From Pseudomonas monteilii NBRC 103158 = DSM 14164 (lineage in GTDB: Bacteria > Pseudomonadota > Gammaproteobacteria > Pseudomonadales > Pseudomonadaceae), in the NCBI RefSeq assembly GCF_000730605.1, contig NZ_BBIS01000012.1:1-64000 (forward strand): a DNA stretch of 64,000 nucleotides, in the 5' to 3' direction. Below are positions 25,340-34,544 of this stretch, in pieces. The translations under genes were made by a program, and so were the position numbers. Each line of letters starts with the position of its first letter. Position 1 is the first letter of the stretch. Under the pieces are notes generated by a model. The model was not told where the DNA came from. It made no database searches and was given only the letters and a program-made list of their open reading frames with translations.

Positions 25340-26212
25340 TTAGCCCTGCAAGAAGGCGAGCACCTGCTGGACCGCCGCAGCCGGGTCTTCCTGCATGAAA
25401 CAATGCCCACCCGCAACTTGCTGTGCAGTCACGGTGCGGTTGAGCGCCGCCAGACGGTTCACTGAGTGCGGCACGAAGGGATAAGTATGCTCGCCATACA
25501 ACACGCGCGTGGGCGTAGTGATTGCGGCCAGGTTTGCCCACATGCGCTTGGGGAATGAACTGAAAATTTCCACTTCCCGGCTGGGCCGGCACTTAAGTAC
25601 CACGGCATCACCGCAATCACCGATGGCATGTTCAACATAGGCCCGCAGCGCCGCATCGGCCCAGCCCTTGAAAATGCCCCGCCCTTTCAGCGATGCCAGG
25701 GCTGCCTCGCGATCGGGCCAGTGGCTGCGGCGGCTGGCAGCCTTGCGCGCCAGAGCATGGCGTTGGTGCAGGCCAACCAGAGCAGCCGCCCCCATCACAC
25801 CGATCATGCGCCGGCTGAACAGTACCGGGTCAAGCAGCACCGCACGGGCAAACAGTTGCGGCTCACTGGCCAGGATCAGCCCGGTGAGCACGCCACCAAA
25901 ACTGTGGCCCACGGCAAACCGGGGAACATCGCCATACTCGCCACGCCCGGCCTGAAAAGCTTCCACTGCCAGCTCGGCTGTACGGTTCCACCCCCGAAAC
26001 ACACCGCCGTGATCGCTGTCACCATGCCCCTGAACGTCGCAAAGCCACAGGTCAAAATGCTCGCCAAGGCCCATCAGCAATGGCTGGTAGGCCAGGCAAC
26101 AGAAACCGTTGCCGTGCAAGAAATGCAGCAGCGGCTTGCCACTGGCCGGGGTTCGCCAGCCACGCAGGGTGAAACCTTCGGCGCATTCGTGGGACCAGGG
26201 AATCAACTGCAT
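25340..26212 (-). CDS. Alpha/beta hydrolase
   Basis: 290 aa cytoplasmic alpha/beta hydrolase. Oxyanion region LHFLHGNGFC near residue 30, nucleophile elbow VGHSFGG near 101, an Asp-bearing strand VLYGEHTYPFVP near 236, and catalytic His in AGGHCFMQED near 270. Substrate cannot be read from the sequence. Same direction as the adjacent exporter gene (21-base gap), so they may be co-transcribed. Confidence 0.88.
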   Translation of the reverse strand: MQLIPWSHECAEGFTLRGWRTPASGKPLLHFLHGNGFCCLAYQPLLMGLGEHFDLWLCDVQGHGDSDHGGVFRGWNRTAELAVEAFQAGRGEYGDVPRFAVGHSFGGVLTGLILASEPQLFARAVLLDPVLFSRRMIGVMGAAALVGLHQRHALARKAASRRSHWPDREAALASLKGRGIFKGWADAALRAYVEHAIGDCGDAVVLKCRPSREVEIFSSFPKRMWANLAAITTPTRVLYGEHTYPFVPHSVNRLAALNRTVTAQQVAGGHCFMQEDPAAAVQQVLAFLQG

Positions 26213-26233
26213 CGGTTTGCTGTACTCGCGGGG

Positions 26234-26863
26234 CTAGGAAAACGCTGATTCTACAAACAGCAGCGGGTACAGTGAAATCACCAGCAACAAGGCCATCAGG
26301 ACATTGAACAGCATCAGCCAGCGGGGGTTCTGCAACAGATTGCGCAAGGCGCTGCCAAACATCACCCACACGCCGACGCTGGGCAGGTTGACCAAGGCGA
26401 ACAAGGCCGCGATCACAATCACGTTCGTTACATAGCCTTGCGCGGGTGTGTAGGTGGTGATCGCCCCCACTGCCATTACCCAGGCCTTGGGGTTGACCCA
26501 CTGGAACGCCGCCGCCCCCCAGAAACCCAGCGGTTTTCGGGTGCTGGACGAGGCCGTGCCGACCGGCCCGGAGGTGGCGATCTTCCAGGCGAGGTAAAGC
26601 AGGTAGACGGCGCCGGTGTAGCGCAACACGGTGTAAAGCGGCGGCCAGGCCTTGAACACTTCACCCAGGCCCAGGCCGACGGCCAGCACCATCACCATGA
26701 AGCCGACGCTTATGCCCAGGGCGTGAGGGATTGAGCGGCGCACACCAAAATTCACCCCCGAGGCCAGCAGCATGGTGTTGTTGGGGCCAGGGGTGATGGA
26801 AGACACGAAGGCAAACAGCACGAAGGCGGTCAGCAGGTCGGCAGAGGCAAGCATGGCGGGCAT
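26234..26863 (-). CDS. LysE/RhtB-family amino-acid exporter
   Basis: 209 aa inner-membrane protein with about six hydrophobic segments. The N-terminal signature FVSSITPGPNNTMLLASG (residues about 19-36) is diagnostic of the LysE superfamily. These proteins export amino acids or related metabolites; the substrate here is unknown. It is the first gene of a probable pair with the alpha/beta hydrolase. Confidence 0.9.
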   Translation of the reverse strand: MPAMLASADLLTAFVLFAFVSSITPGPNNTMLLASGVNFGVRRSIPHALGISVGFMVMVLAVGLGLGEVFKAWPPLYTVLRYTGAVYLLYLAWKIATSGPVGTASSSTRKPLGFWGAAAFQWVNPKAWVMAVGAITTYTPAQGYVTNVIVIAALFALVNLPSVGVWVMFGSALRNLLQNPRWLMLFNVLMALLLVISLYPLLFVESAFS

Positions 26864-26987
26864 TCCACTTTCGTTATAGGTGCTGTCACACTATCGGAGT
26901 CGCCCTTCCCTGCGACCTGTACAGTTGCATTAAATTTTGTGAATACACATCACTGTACTGCAAACCTGGATCAAGGAAGCCGTCACC

Positions 26988-27467
26988 ATGAGCCTCACCA
27001 TTCGCCCTGCCGTTCGTTCCGATGCCGGGCAGATCCTCGCGTTTATCACCGAGCTGGCCGAATACGAACGCGCCCGCCACGAGGTAGTCGCCACCCTTGC
27101 CGACATCGAGCACAGCCTGTTTGGCGAGGGAAGCACGGTGCACAGCCTGATGTGCGAGCGCGATGGCCGGGCAGTCGGCTTTGCCGTGTACTTCTACAGC
27201 TACTCGACGTGGCTCGGGCGCAACGGCATTTACCTGGAAGACCTGTACGTGACTCCCGAACAGCGAGGCGACGGTGCCGGGCGGCAACTGCTACGACACA
27301 TTGCCCGCGAAGCGGTGGCAAACAAGTGTGGCCGCCTGGAATGGAGCGTGCTGGACTGGAACGAGCCGGCGATCGGCTTCTATGAGAAGCTCGGTGCCGA
27401 GGCGCAGGATGAGTGGGTGCGCTACCGGCTGGATGGCGAGAAGCTGACGGCGTTTGCCCAAGGGTGA
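26988..27467 (+). CDS. GNAT-family N-acetyltransferase
   Basis: 159 aa. Acetyl-CoA binding motif A is YLEDLYVTPEQRGDGAGRQL (residues about 78-97), followed by the motif-B region WNEPAIGFYEKLGA. The length and layout match the diamine/thialysine acetyltransferase subgroup of GNATs, but the acceptor is not known. Single gene with a perfect terminator directly after it. Confidence 0.9.
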   Translation: MSLTIRPAVRSDAGQILAFITELAEYERARHEVVATLADIEHSLFGEGSTVHSLMCERDGRAVGFAVYFYSYSTWLGRNGIYLEDLYVTPEQRGDGAGRQLLRHIAREAVANKCGRLEWSVLDWNEPAIGFYEKLGAEAQDEWVRYRLDGEKLTAFAQG

Positions 27468-27471
27468 ACGG

Positions 27472-27498
27472 ACTGGGGGCTGCTTTGCAGCCCCCAGT
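27472..27498. terminator. Convergent terminator after the GNAT gene
   Basis: Perfect 12-bp stem ACTGGGGGCTGC / GCAGCCCCCAGT with a TTT loop, placed between convergent genes 5 bases after the GNAT stop. Confidence 0.8.
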
Positions 27499-27512
27499 GT
27501 CTAGCAGCTATC

Positions 27513-28442
27513 TCATTCCCGCCGCCACACCGCTCCGGCAATGTCGACCCGTTTTGGCAGGATCTTGTTGTCAAAAAACAACGCCGCCGTGCGCTGCTGC
27601 GCCGCCACGATTTCATCACTCACCGGCAGCACCGGTGATGCCGGCCGGTGGCTGAAACTGCGCTGCACCACCGCCTCCGGCAAGCCCATGAACTGCGCCA
27701 GCAAGCGGATGCTCCCAGCCTCATCGCTGCGGGTCAGCGCCTCGGCCCGGCTGATTTCATCGAGCAACTGGCCGACAAAGGCGCCATGGGCTTCGACGTA
27801 GGTCCGTGAGCCCAGCATAAACGGCCCGATCAGCCCCAACCCTTGGCCGTCCGCCAACAGCCGCGCCTTACCCTCCAGGTCGATGGCCGAGTAGAACGGG
27901 TCCCAAATCGCCCAGGCATCCACACTGCCCCGCTCGAACGCCGCCCGGGCATCGGCGGGTGCCAGGTACACCGGCTGAACATCGCGAACTCCAAGCCCCG
28001 CCTTGGCCAAGGCACGCAGCAGCAGGTTGTGCGCGCTGGACCCCTTCTGCAGGGCAATGCGCTTGCCCTTGAGCTCGCCCACTGCGCTGATCGGGCTGTC
28101 TTTCGGCACCAGAATCACCTCGGCCCGGGGCTTGGCCGGCTCGGCACCGATGTACAACAGGTCGGCACCGGCAGCCTGGGCGAAGATCGGCGGGATATCA
28201 CCGGTCGAGCCGATATCGAGGCTGCCGATGTTCAACGCCTCCAGCATCTGAGGGCCGGCCGGGAACTCGATCCACTCAACGCGGGTATTGGCAAATCGCT
28301 GCTCCAGCAGACGATGCTGCTTTGCCAGCACCAGGCTGATCGAGCCCTTCTGATAGCCAATACGCAAGGTAGCCGGGTCTGCAGCCTGGGCCGCTCCGGC
28401 CAGGGCCACCCACAACAGCATGGCAAGGCGTAGCACGCGCAT
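27513..28442 (-). CDS. Aliphatic sulfonate-type ABC transporter substrate-binding protein (SsuA family)
   Basis: 309 aa periplasmic protein. Signal peptide ends GAAQAAD. The mature start LRIGYQKGSISLVLAKQ and the strands EWIEFPAGPQMLEALNIGSLD and GSTGDIPPIFAQAAG are typical of SsuA/nitrate/taurine-type binding proteins. No ABC permease or ATPase gene is adjacent, so it must work with a transporter encoded elsewhere. Last gene of the TonB receptor-monooxygenase-reductase operon. Confidence 0.9.
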   Translation of the reverse strand: MRVLRLAMLLWVALAGAAQAADPATLRIGYQKGSISLVLAKQHRLLEQRFANTRVEWIEFPAGPQMLEALNIGSLDIGSTGDIPPIFAQAAGADLLYIGAEPAKPRAEVILVPKDSPISAVGELKGKRIALQKGSSAHNLLLRALAKAGLGVRDVQPVYLAPADARAAFERGSVDAWAIWDPFYSAIDLEGKARLLADGQGLGLIGPFMLGSRTYVEAHGAFVGQLLDEISRAEALTRSDEAGSIRLLAQFMGLPEAVVQRSFSHRPASPVLPVSDEIVAAQQRTAALFFDNKILPKRVDIAGAVWRRE

Positions 28443-28445
28443 CGA

Positions 28446-29489
28446 TCACTCCTTCCAGTCGGTCGAGGGTTTTTCCCACAGATTGATCCCGCCTTCCACG
28501 GCGTACTGGTCGATGGCAGCCAACTCTTCGGCGCTGAACACCAGGTTGTCGAGCGCTGCAACGTTCTCGATGACCTGCTCGGGCCGGCTGGCACCTATCA
28601 AGGCAGAGGTCACCCGTGGGTCACGCAGTGTCCAGGCCAGCGCCAGTTGGGCCAGGCTCTGGCCACGCTGACGGGCGATGTCGTTCAGGGCGCGTGCACG
28701 GGCGATGTTGGCTTCCGACAAGTGCTGGGGTAGCAAAGAACCCCCGCCCGCGCGGTTCACCCGGGCGTCGGCCGGGATGCCATTCAGGTATTTGTCGCTG
28801 AGCAAGCCCTGCGCCAGCGCTGTGAATACGATCACCCCGGCACCCAAGGCATCCGTGGTATCGAGCAGGTCGCGCTCGATCCAGCGGTTGAACAAGTTGT
28901 ACGACGGCTGGTGGATCAGCAGCGGCACCTTCAGCTCATCGAGCAATGCCGCAATTTCTGCGGTTTTGCCGGCGGAATAGGACGAGATGCCGATGTACAG
29001 CGCCTTGCCCTGGCGCACGATGTCGGCTAGCGCGATCGCCGTTTCTTCCAGCGGCGTGTCGGCATCGAAGCGGTGCGAATAGAAGATGTCGACGTAATCC
29101 AGACCCAGCCTTGCCAGGCTCTGGTCCAGGCTGGACATCAGGTATTTGCGCGAGCTGCCGCCCTGCCCGTATGGCCCCGGCCACATGTCCCAGCCAGCCT
29201 TGCTGGAAATGATCAGCTCGTCGCGGTAGCTGCGCAGGTCTTCACGCAGCAGCCGGCCGAAGTTGGTCTCGGCGCTGCCATAGGGCGGGCCATAGTTGTT
29301 GGCCAGGTCGAAATGGTTGATGCCGGCATCGAAGGCGGTGTGCAACAAGGCACGCTGCGCGGTGATGGGCGTGGCATCGCCAAAGTTGTGCCACAAGCCC
29401 AGGGACAGGGCCGGCAGCACCAGGCCGCTGCGGCCTACACGTCGGTAAGGCATGCGCGCATAGCGCTCGGGGTTGGCGGTGTAGCTCAT
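28446..29489 (-). CDS. Aldo/keto reductase (YghZ-like)
   Basis: 347 aa NADPH-dependent oxidoreductase. Catalytic tetrad visible: Asp and Tyr in FDLANNYGPPYGSAE, Lys in IISSKAGWD, His in IFYSHRFD; cofactor site GASRPEQVIENVAAL near the end. It resembles YghZ/GPR proteins that reduce glyceraldehyde 3-phosphate and methylglyoxal. Its start overlaps the stop of the monooxygenase gene by 4 bases (ATGA), and the binding-protein gene starts 3 bases after its stop, so it belongs to the same operon, perhaps reducing an aldehyde released by the monooxygenase. Confidence 0.9.
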   Translation of the reverse strand: MSYTANPERYARMPYRRVGRSGLVLPALSLGLWHNFGDATPITAQRALLHTAFDAGINHFDLANNYGPPYGSAETNFGRLLREDLRSYRDELIISSKAGWDMWPGPYGQGGSSRKYLMSSLDQSLARLGLDYVDIFYSHRFDADTPLEETAIALADIVRQGKALYIGISSYSAGKTAEIAALLDELKVPLLIHQPSYNLFNRWIERDLLDTTDALGAGVIVFTALAQGLLSDKYLNGIPADARVNRAGGGSLLPQHLSEANIARARALNDIARQRGQSLAQLALAWTLRDPRVTSALIGASRPEQVIENVAALDNLVFSAEELAAIDQYAVEGGINLWEKPSTDWKE

Positions 29490-30820
29490 GGTTGGCCTCG
29501 TTCGGCAAAGTAAGGGTTGGCTGGGCGCTGCAAGCCCAGGTGTTCGCGCAGGGTGTGGCCCTGATACTGGCGGCGGAACAGCCCACGCTGCTGCAACTCG
29601 GGCACTACATAGCGGGCGAAGTCTTCCAGGCCCAGGGGCAGGTGCGGCACGAGCACGTTGAAGCCATCGGCGGCGTTGCCTTCGAACCAGGCTTGCAGCT
29701 CATCGGCAATCTGCACCGGGGTACCGACCAGGCTGTAGTGCCCTCGCCCACCGGCAATGCGCCGCCCCAGTTGGGCCAGGGTCAGCTGCTCGTTGCCGGC
29801 CAGTTCGGTGAGCAACTGCTGGCGGCTGCGCTGGCCGTCTTCGGTCGGCGGCAACTCGGGCAACGGGCCATCCAGCGGGTAGCCGGAAAGGTCGAAGTTG
29901 CCGAGCATGCGCCCAAGCAGGCCAACCCCGACACGCGGGTCGACCAGTTTCTGGAACTGTTCGTACTTGTCCTCGGCCTGCGCCTGGCTTTGCCCCACTA
30001 CCACGAACACGCCGGGCATGATCTTCAGCGATTGCTCATCCCGCCCATGGCGGGCCAGGCGGCCCTTGAGGTCGGCGTAAAAGGCCTGTGCGCGTGCCAG
30101 GCTGGGCTGGGCGGTGAACACCACTTCGGCGCTTTGGGCCGCCAGTTCGCGGCCGGTTTCGGACGAACCGGCCTGCACCAGCACCGGTCGCCCCTGTGGC
30201 GAGCGGGCGACATTGAGAGGGCCTTTAACACGAAAGTGTTCGCCGACATGGTCGATGGCCCGCACGGCTTGCGGGTCGTGGAACAGGCCACTGACCTTGT
30301 CACGCACGAACGCGTCATCGGCCCAGCTGTCCCACAGGCCTTGCACCACTTGCTGGAATTCCCGGGCACGGGCATAGCGTTCGGCATGTGGAATATGCGC
30401 CTGGCGGCCGAAGTTACCGGCCTCGGCGGCAGCATCGGAGGTGACCAGGTTCCAACCAGCACGGCCTGCGGACAGGTGGTCCAGGGAAGCGAACTTGCGT
30501 GCCACATGGTACGGCTCGTTGTAGCTGGTGGTGGCAGTGGCGATCAGGCCGATGCGATCGGTAACAGCACTGAGTGCCGACAGCAGCGTCAGTGGCTCGA
30601 AGTACACCGAGCGGGCGCTGTGGCTGGCGAGTGCGTCACTGGGCGCAGCCACGCTGTCGGCGACGAACAAAGCATCGAAGCACGCGGCTTCGGCGATGTG
30701 TGCGGTGCGCTTGTAGGTGGCGAAATCCAGCGGGTCGGCGGGTACGTCCGGGTGGCGCCAGGCAGCCACATGGTGACCGGTGCCCATGAGAAAGGCACCC
30801 AGGTTCATTTGGCGGGGCAT
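29486..30820 (-). CDS. LLM-class flavin-dependent monooxygenase (NtaA/SnaA/DszA group)
   Basis: 444 aa. Start at 30820 (MPRQMNLGAFLMGTGHH) with GAGAAC upstream; the open frame upstream of it overlaps the intergenic region only. The luciferase-like TIM barrel includes LDHLSAGRAGWNLVTSD near residue 112, with the NVVTS-type motif, and LVQAGSSETGRELAAQSAEVVFTAQP near 205. Family members use reduced FMN from a separate reductase to cleave C-S or C-N bonds in organosulfur compounds or chelators. The linked sulfonate-type binding protein supports an organosulfur substrate, which is inference. No flavin reductase gene is adjacent. Confidence 0.9.
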   Translation of the reverse strand: MPRQMNLGAFLMGTGHHVAAWRHPDVPADPLDFATYKRTAHIAEAACFDALFVADSVAAPSDALASHSARSVYFEPLTLLSALSAVTDRIGLIATATTSYNEPYHVARKFASLDHLSAGRAGWNLVTSDAAAEAGNFGRQAHIPHAERYARAREFQQVVQGLWDSWADDAFVRDKVSGLFHDPQAVRAIDHVGEHFRVKGPLNVARSPQGRPVLVQAGSSETGRELAAQSAEVVFTAQPSLARAQAFYADLKGRLARHGRDEQSLKIMPGVFVVVGQSQAQAEDKYEQFQKLVDPRVGVGLLGRMLGNFDLSGYPLDGPLPELPPTEDGQRSRQQLLTELAGNEQLTLAQLGRRIAGGRGHYSLVGTPVQIADELQAWFEGNAADGFNVLVPHLPLGLEDFARYVVPELQQRGLFRRQYQGHTLREHLGLQRPANPYFAERGQP

Positions 30821-30851
30821 AGTGTTCTCCTTGGTCCGAAAAGCCACAGAT

Positions 30852-33068
30852 TCAGAAATCCTTGCGCAGCTGCACGCCGAAGTAGCGCCCGTCATCGCGT
30901 GGTACCGAGCGGTAGATGTAGTCACCGCCACTGGCCAGCATCTGCGCATACGACTTGTCGCCCAGGTTCTTGCCCAGCAGCGCCACGCGCCAGCCGTCGT
31001 TGTAGTCGGCCAGGGCGATGCTGGCGTTCCAGATGCCGTAGGCGCCCTGCACGGTGTTCGGGTTCTGGTCGAGGCTGAACTGCACCGCGTCCTGCCAGCT
31101 GTAATCGCTGCTCAGTTCCACATCCAGGCCGTTGTCCAGCGGGATCACGTAATCGGCGCGCAGGTAGGTCTTCCAGTCCGGCGTGAACGGCAAGCGGCCG
31201 CCATCGATGTTGCAGCTGGCGGCTGCACCCGCCGGGCAGTTGAAGTGATCGACGCGAGCCTTGGTGTAGGCCACGGCGGTCGACAGCTTCAGGCGCGAGG
31301 TGGCCTGGAAGCTGGCATCCAGCTCCACACCCTGAGTCTTGACCTTGCCCGCGTTGACCAGGCGGGTCACCACCTGGTTGGCCACGGTGTCGTAGAAGTT
31401 GGCCTGATAGTTGTCGTAGTCGGTGTGGAATACGGCCAGGTTGGCGGTCAGGCGATTGTCCAGCGCCGTGCTTTTCAAACCGATTTCATAGGCATCGGAG
31501 GTCTCGGGTTTGAGCGCTTCGGTGTCGCGCGGCTGCATGTTGAAGAATACGTTGTAGGCCGGGCCTTTGTAGCCGCGCGAATAGGTGACGTAACCGGTCA
31601 GGTTGTCGCTGAAGTCGTATTGCAAGCCGGTCCGCCCACTCCAGCCGTCCTCATCCACCGACCCCGAGCTGGCGGTAGAGGGCTGAATGCCGGTTACAGA
31701 AGTGGCCGAGGTGGAGACGCGGCGGTGATCGTATTCGAGGTCGTCGTGGGTCCAGCGCAGGCCGAAAATGGCACGCAAGTCGTCAGTGAAATTGAACGTG
31801 TTCTCGCCGAACAGCGCGACACTGTCGTTGGTGGTGGAATAATCGGCACGGCCACTGTTGGCAACACCGCCGTTGACCGACAGGCGCTGGTAGGTCTCTC
31901 TGGACGTGCCATGCATGTAGAAGGCTCCCAGCACATATTCGTTGAACTGCCCTTTGGGCGAGGTCAGACGAAACTCCTGGCTGTACTGGTCATAGTCCAC
32001 CGTGCCTTTGTCGTGGGACGCGGTCAGTGGCAGCAAGGCGCGGCGGTCTCCGTCCTGGTACTGGGTGTTGTCCCAGCCGCGCCAGGCGCTGATCGACGTC
32101 AGGGTGTAGTCGCCCAACTGCCAGTCCAGTTGCGCCGACAGCCCCTGGTTCTCGTCCTCGACGTGGGTCTTGAAGTCGCTGTTGATGTCGCGGTTGTGGG
32201 CGCTTGGCGTCACCGGACGCAACTGGTTGGCGAAGGCGGCGCTGGCGCTGGTGATCACACCGCTGGGCAAGGTGTCTTCGCCTTTCATGTAGTCGGCGAT
32301 CAGAGTCAGGCGCAGGTCTTCGTTGGGCTCGAACTCCAGCTTGCCGCGGGCGCCTTTGCGCTCGTAGCCATTGACGTCGTGACCATTGGCAACGTTCTCG
32401 ACATTGCCGTCATAGTCGCCCCACAGGGTGCTTAACGACCCCTTGAACTGCTCGCTCAGGCGCCCGCCAATACCGAAACGCAGGCGGTTTTCGTCGCCAC
32501 CACCAAAGTGCGAATAATCTACATAACCTTGGGTCTGTTCAGGGATGGCCTTGCTGACCACATTCAGCACGCCGGCCGAGGCATTTTTGCCAAACAGTGT
32601 GCCCTGCGGCCCGCGCAGCACCTCGATACGTTCCAGGTCGAGCAGGTCTAAGGTCGACTGGCCCGGGCGGCCGAATACCACGCCATCGACCACCGTGGCC
32701 ACGGTAGGCTCTACGCCCGGCGAGGTGGAAATGGTGCCCACGCCACGAATGAACAACGAGGTGTCCTTGTTCGAGGCCCCGGCGCGGTAATTGAGGGTAG
32801 GCACCTGCTGGACGATGCTGGCCACGTTGTTGCGGTTGTCTCGCTCCAACTGCTCGCCATCAATCACCGACACTGCCACCGGCACTTCCTGCAATGTGGC
32901 TTCGCGGCGTGTGGCTGTCACGGTAACCGCACCCAGCGCAGTGGCCTGCGCAGCCCCCGTTTCAGCAGGCTCGGCTGCTTGGGCGCCCTGCCCGAAAACG
33001 GCCAGCAGGATGGCTGCGGCCAACGGCCGGCGTTGCGTAGCGGGAAAAGGTGTACGGTTTTTCTGCAT
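30852..33068 (-). CDS. TonB-dependent outer-membrane receptor
   Basis: 738 aa. ATG 33068 (MQKNRTPFPATQRR) preferred over GTG 33077. Signal peptide ends GAQAAEP. The plug domain shows VTVTATRREATLQEVPVAVSV (residues about 50-70, TonB-box-like beginning), RGVGTISTSPG and GPQGTLFGKNASAG; the 22-strand barrel ends VQLRKDF with terminal Phe. It belongs to the FecA/CirA-like group found beside catabolic genes. First gene of a four-gene operon with the flavin monooxygenase; a LacI-type operator lies 117 bases upstream. Substrate unknown, possibly the same organosulfur compound. Confidence 0.92.
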   Translation of the reverse strand: MQKNRTPFPATQRRPLAAAILLAVFGQGAQAAEPAETGAAQATALGAVTVTATRREATLQEVPVAVSVIDGEQLERDNRNNVASIVQQVPTLNYRAGASNKDTSLFIRGVGTISTSPGVEPTVATVVDGVVFGRPGQSTLDLLDLERIEVLRGPQGTLFGKNASAGVLNVVSKAIPEQTQGYVDYSHFGGGDENRLRFGIGGRLSEQFKGSLSTLWGDYDGNVENVANGHDVNGYERKGARGKLEFEPNEDLRLTLIADYMKGEDTLPSGVITSASAAFANQLRPVTPSAHNRDINSDFKTHVEDENQGLSAQLDWQLGDYTLTSISAWRGWDNTQYQDGDRRALLPLTASHDKGTVDYDQYSQEFRLTSPKGQFNEYVLGAFYMHGTSRETYQRLSVNGGVANSGRADYSTTNDSVALFGENTFNFTDDLRAIFGLRWTHDDLEYDHRRVSTSATSVTGIQPSTASSGSVDEDGWSGRTGLQYDFSDNLTGYVTYSRGYKGPAYNVFFNMQPRDTEALKPETSDAYEIGLKSTALDNRLTANLAVFHTDYDNYQANFYDTVANQVVTRLVNAGKVKTQGVELDASFQATSRLKLSTAVAYTKARVDHFNCPAGAAASCNIDGGRLPFTPDWKTYLRADYVIPLDNGLDVELSSDYSWQDAVQFSLDQNPNTVQGAYGIWNASIALADYNDGWRVALLGKNLGDKSYAQMLASGGDYIYRSVPRDDGRYFGVQLRKDF

Positions 33069-33184
33069 GGTGCTCACTGCCTCGGGAAACCAGACCAGGC
33101 CCCCATTGACGGGGCCGACACGAAGTTGCTGTGGTTGTCTGGTCTCGCTCGTGCGAGTGGCAGGCGCTTGCCAACAGCAGCGCT

Positions 33185-33198
33185 TGTTAGCGCTAACA
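33185..33198. promoter_or_regulatory. LacI-type operator between the TonB receptor operon and its regulator
   Basis: Perfect 14-base palindrome TGTTAGCGCTAACA with the central CG step typical of LacI/GalR operators, in the divergent region. A second, imperfect copy lies at 33287-33300. Confidence 0.75.
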
Positions 33199-33286
33199 TG
33201 AGCAAGTATCTGTGGCCATCGTTTAGCACGTCAAATACTTAAAAGTCAGATTTATATGCAATAAAGCTATTTGCCAATCGCTGATC

Positions 33287-33300
33287 CGTTAGCGCTACCA
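33287..33300. promoter_or_regulatory. Second LacI-type operator, near the regulator start
   Basis: CGTTAGCGCTACCA matches the perfect palindrome 90-100 bases away in its central TTAGCGCTA, with two end mismatches. It is 29 bases before the lacI-type gene start, consistent with autoregulation. Confidence 0.65.
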
Positions 33301-33328
33301 TCGGGCCATTTCCACAGGAGGCAGCCCG

Positions 33329-34375
33329 GTGAGCCAGGCCAAGGATCCCCCCCGCAAGCGACGCGGCGCAGGCCGTGTCACCCTCGCCGAGGTGGCGCGG
33401 GCTGCTGAGGTTTCAGCCATCAGCGTGTCGCGCTACTTCAACCAGCCAGACCAGGTTTCACCGCCGCTGCGTGAACGTATCGAGGCTGCTGTACAAGCGC
33501 TGGGCTATGTCCCTAATCTGGTCGCCGGGGGGTTGGCCTCGGCGCGCGGACGCATCGTGGGCATGGTGATCCCGAACATTTCCGGGCCGATCTTCGCCCA
33601 GACCATCCAGGCCTTCAGCGATACCCTCAGCCGGCATGGTTACCAGTTGCTGTTGGCGTCCAGCTACTTCAGCGAAGCGCAGGAAGAAAGCGCGGTGCGG
33701 GCGTTTCTTGGCTGGTCACCGGCGGCGTTGGTGGTGACCAGCCATTTCCACAGCCCGGCCACGGAAAAGATGCTGGCCGACGCAGATGTGCCTGTGGTGG
33801 AAATCTGGGATTACCGCCCGGAGCGGGCGCCCCTGCAGGTGGGCTTCCTTCATCACCAAGTGGGTGTACAGGCCTGCCGATACCTGCTGGAGAAGGGCCA
33901 TCGGCGCATCGCGTTCGTGCAAAACAGTGCAGCCGGCGACCTAAGTGCGCTGGAGCGGCGCGACGGCTATGTCGAGGCACTGGGTGAAGCCGGGCTGGAG
34001 CCTTGGGTGTTCGTGCCCTCGGCAGACTGCGCGCCGTTCGAGGCGGGCAAGCAGGCGATGGAAGCGTTGATCCGCCGTAATCCACGGCCCGAGGCGATCA
34101 TCTTCGCCAATGACAACCTGGCGGCCGGCGCCCTGTTGGCAGGCCAGCGCGCCGGCTTGCGCCTGCCTGAAGACATGGCCATTGTCGGCTTTGGCGACTA
34201 CCCCTTTGCCAACATGCTGCTGCCCAGCCTCACCACCCTGCGCCCGCCCTCCCGGGAGATTGGCGAAGTGGCGGCGCTGCGGGTGCTGCAGCACCTGGGT
34301 GTGCTGGCGTGTGACGGTGAGGTACAGCGGCTGAACCTGTTGGCGTGCGAGTTGATTGCCCGCGAGAGCGCGTGA
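33329..34375 (+). CDS. LacI-family transcriptional regulator
   Basis: 348 aa. GTG start with AGGAGG 8 bases upstream. HTH LAEVARAAEVSAISVSRYFN (residues about 19-38), hinge helix near LVAGGLASARG, then a sugar-binding-protein-like effector domain of usual length ending CELIARESA. It is divergent from the TonB receptor/monooxygenase operon, and two similar palindromes lie between them, so it probably represses that operon and itself. GntR-type regulators are close relatives; effector unknown. Confidence 0.92.
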   Translation: MSQAKDPPRKRRGAGRVTLAEVARAAEVSAISVSRYFNQPDQVSPPLRERIEAAVQALGYVPNLVAGGLASARGRIVGMVIPNISGPIFAQTIQAFSDTLSRHGYQLLLASSYFSEAQEESAVRAFLGWSPAALVVTSHFHSPATEKMLADADVPVVEIWDYRPERAPLQVGFLHHQVGVQACRYLLEKGHRRIAFVQNSAAGDLSALERRDGYVEALGEAGLEPWVFVPSADCAPFEAGKQAMEALIRRNPRPEAIIFANDNLAAGALLAGQRAGLRLPEDMAIVGFGDYPFANMLLPSLTTLRPPSREIGEVAALRVLQHLGVLACDGEVQRLNLLACELIARESA

Positions 34376-34544
34376 GGGGCACATGTGCTGTCGGCAAGAG
34401 CCCCCTACGGAGCACAAATCACACAGAAACGACATGCGCCTGCATTGCGCCCGCCTCAATACCATTCCCGCGACCTGATATTTTTACCAGTTGCAAGCTT
34501 ACAGAGAGGCTAGGAGAGTATTGTGAAATACGGGAGTTCACCGA

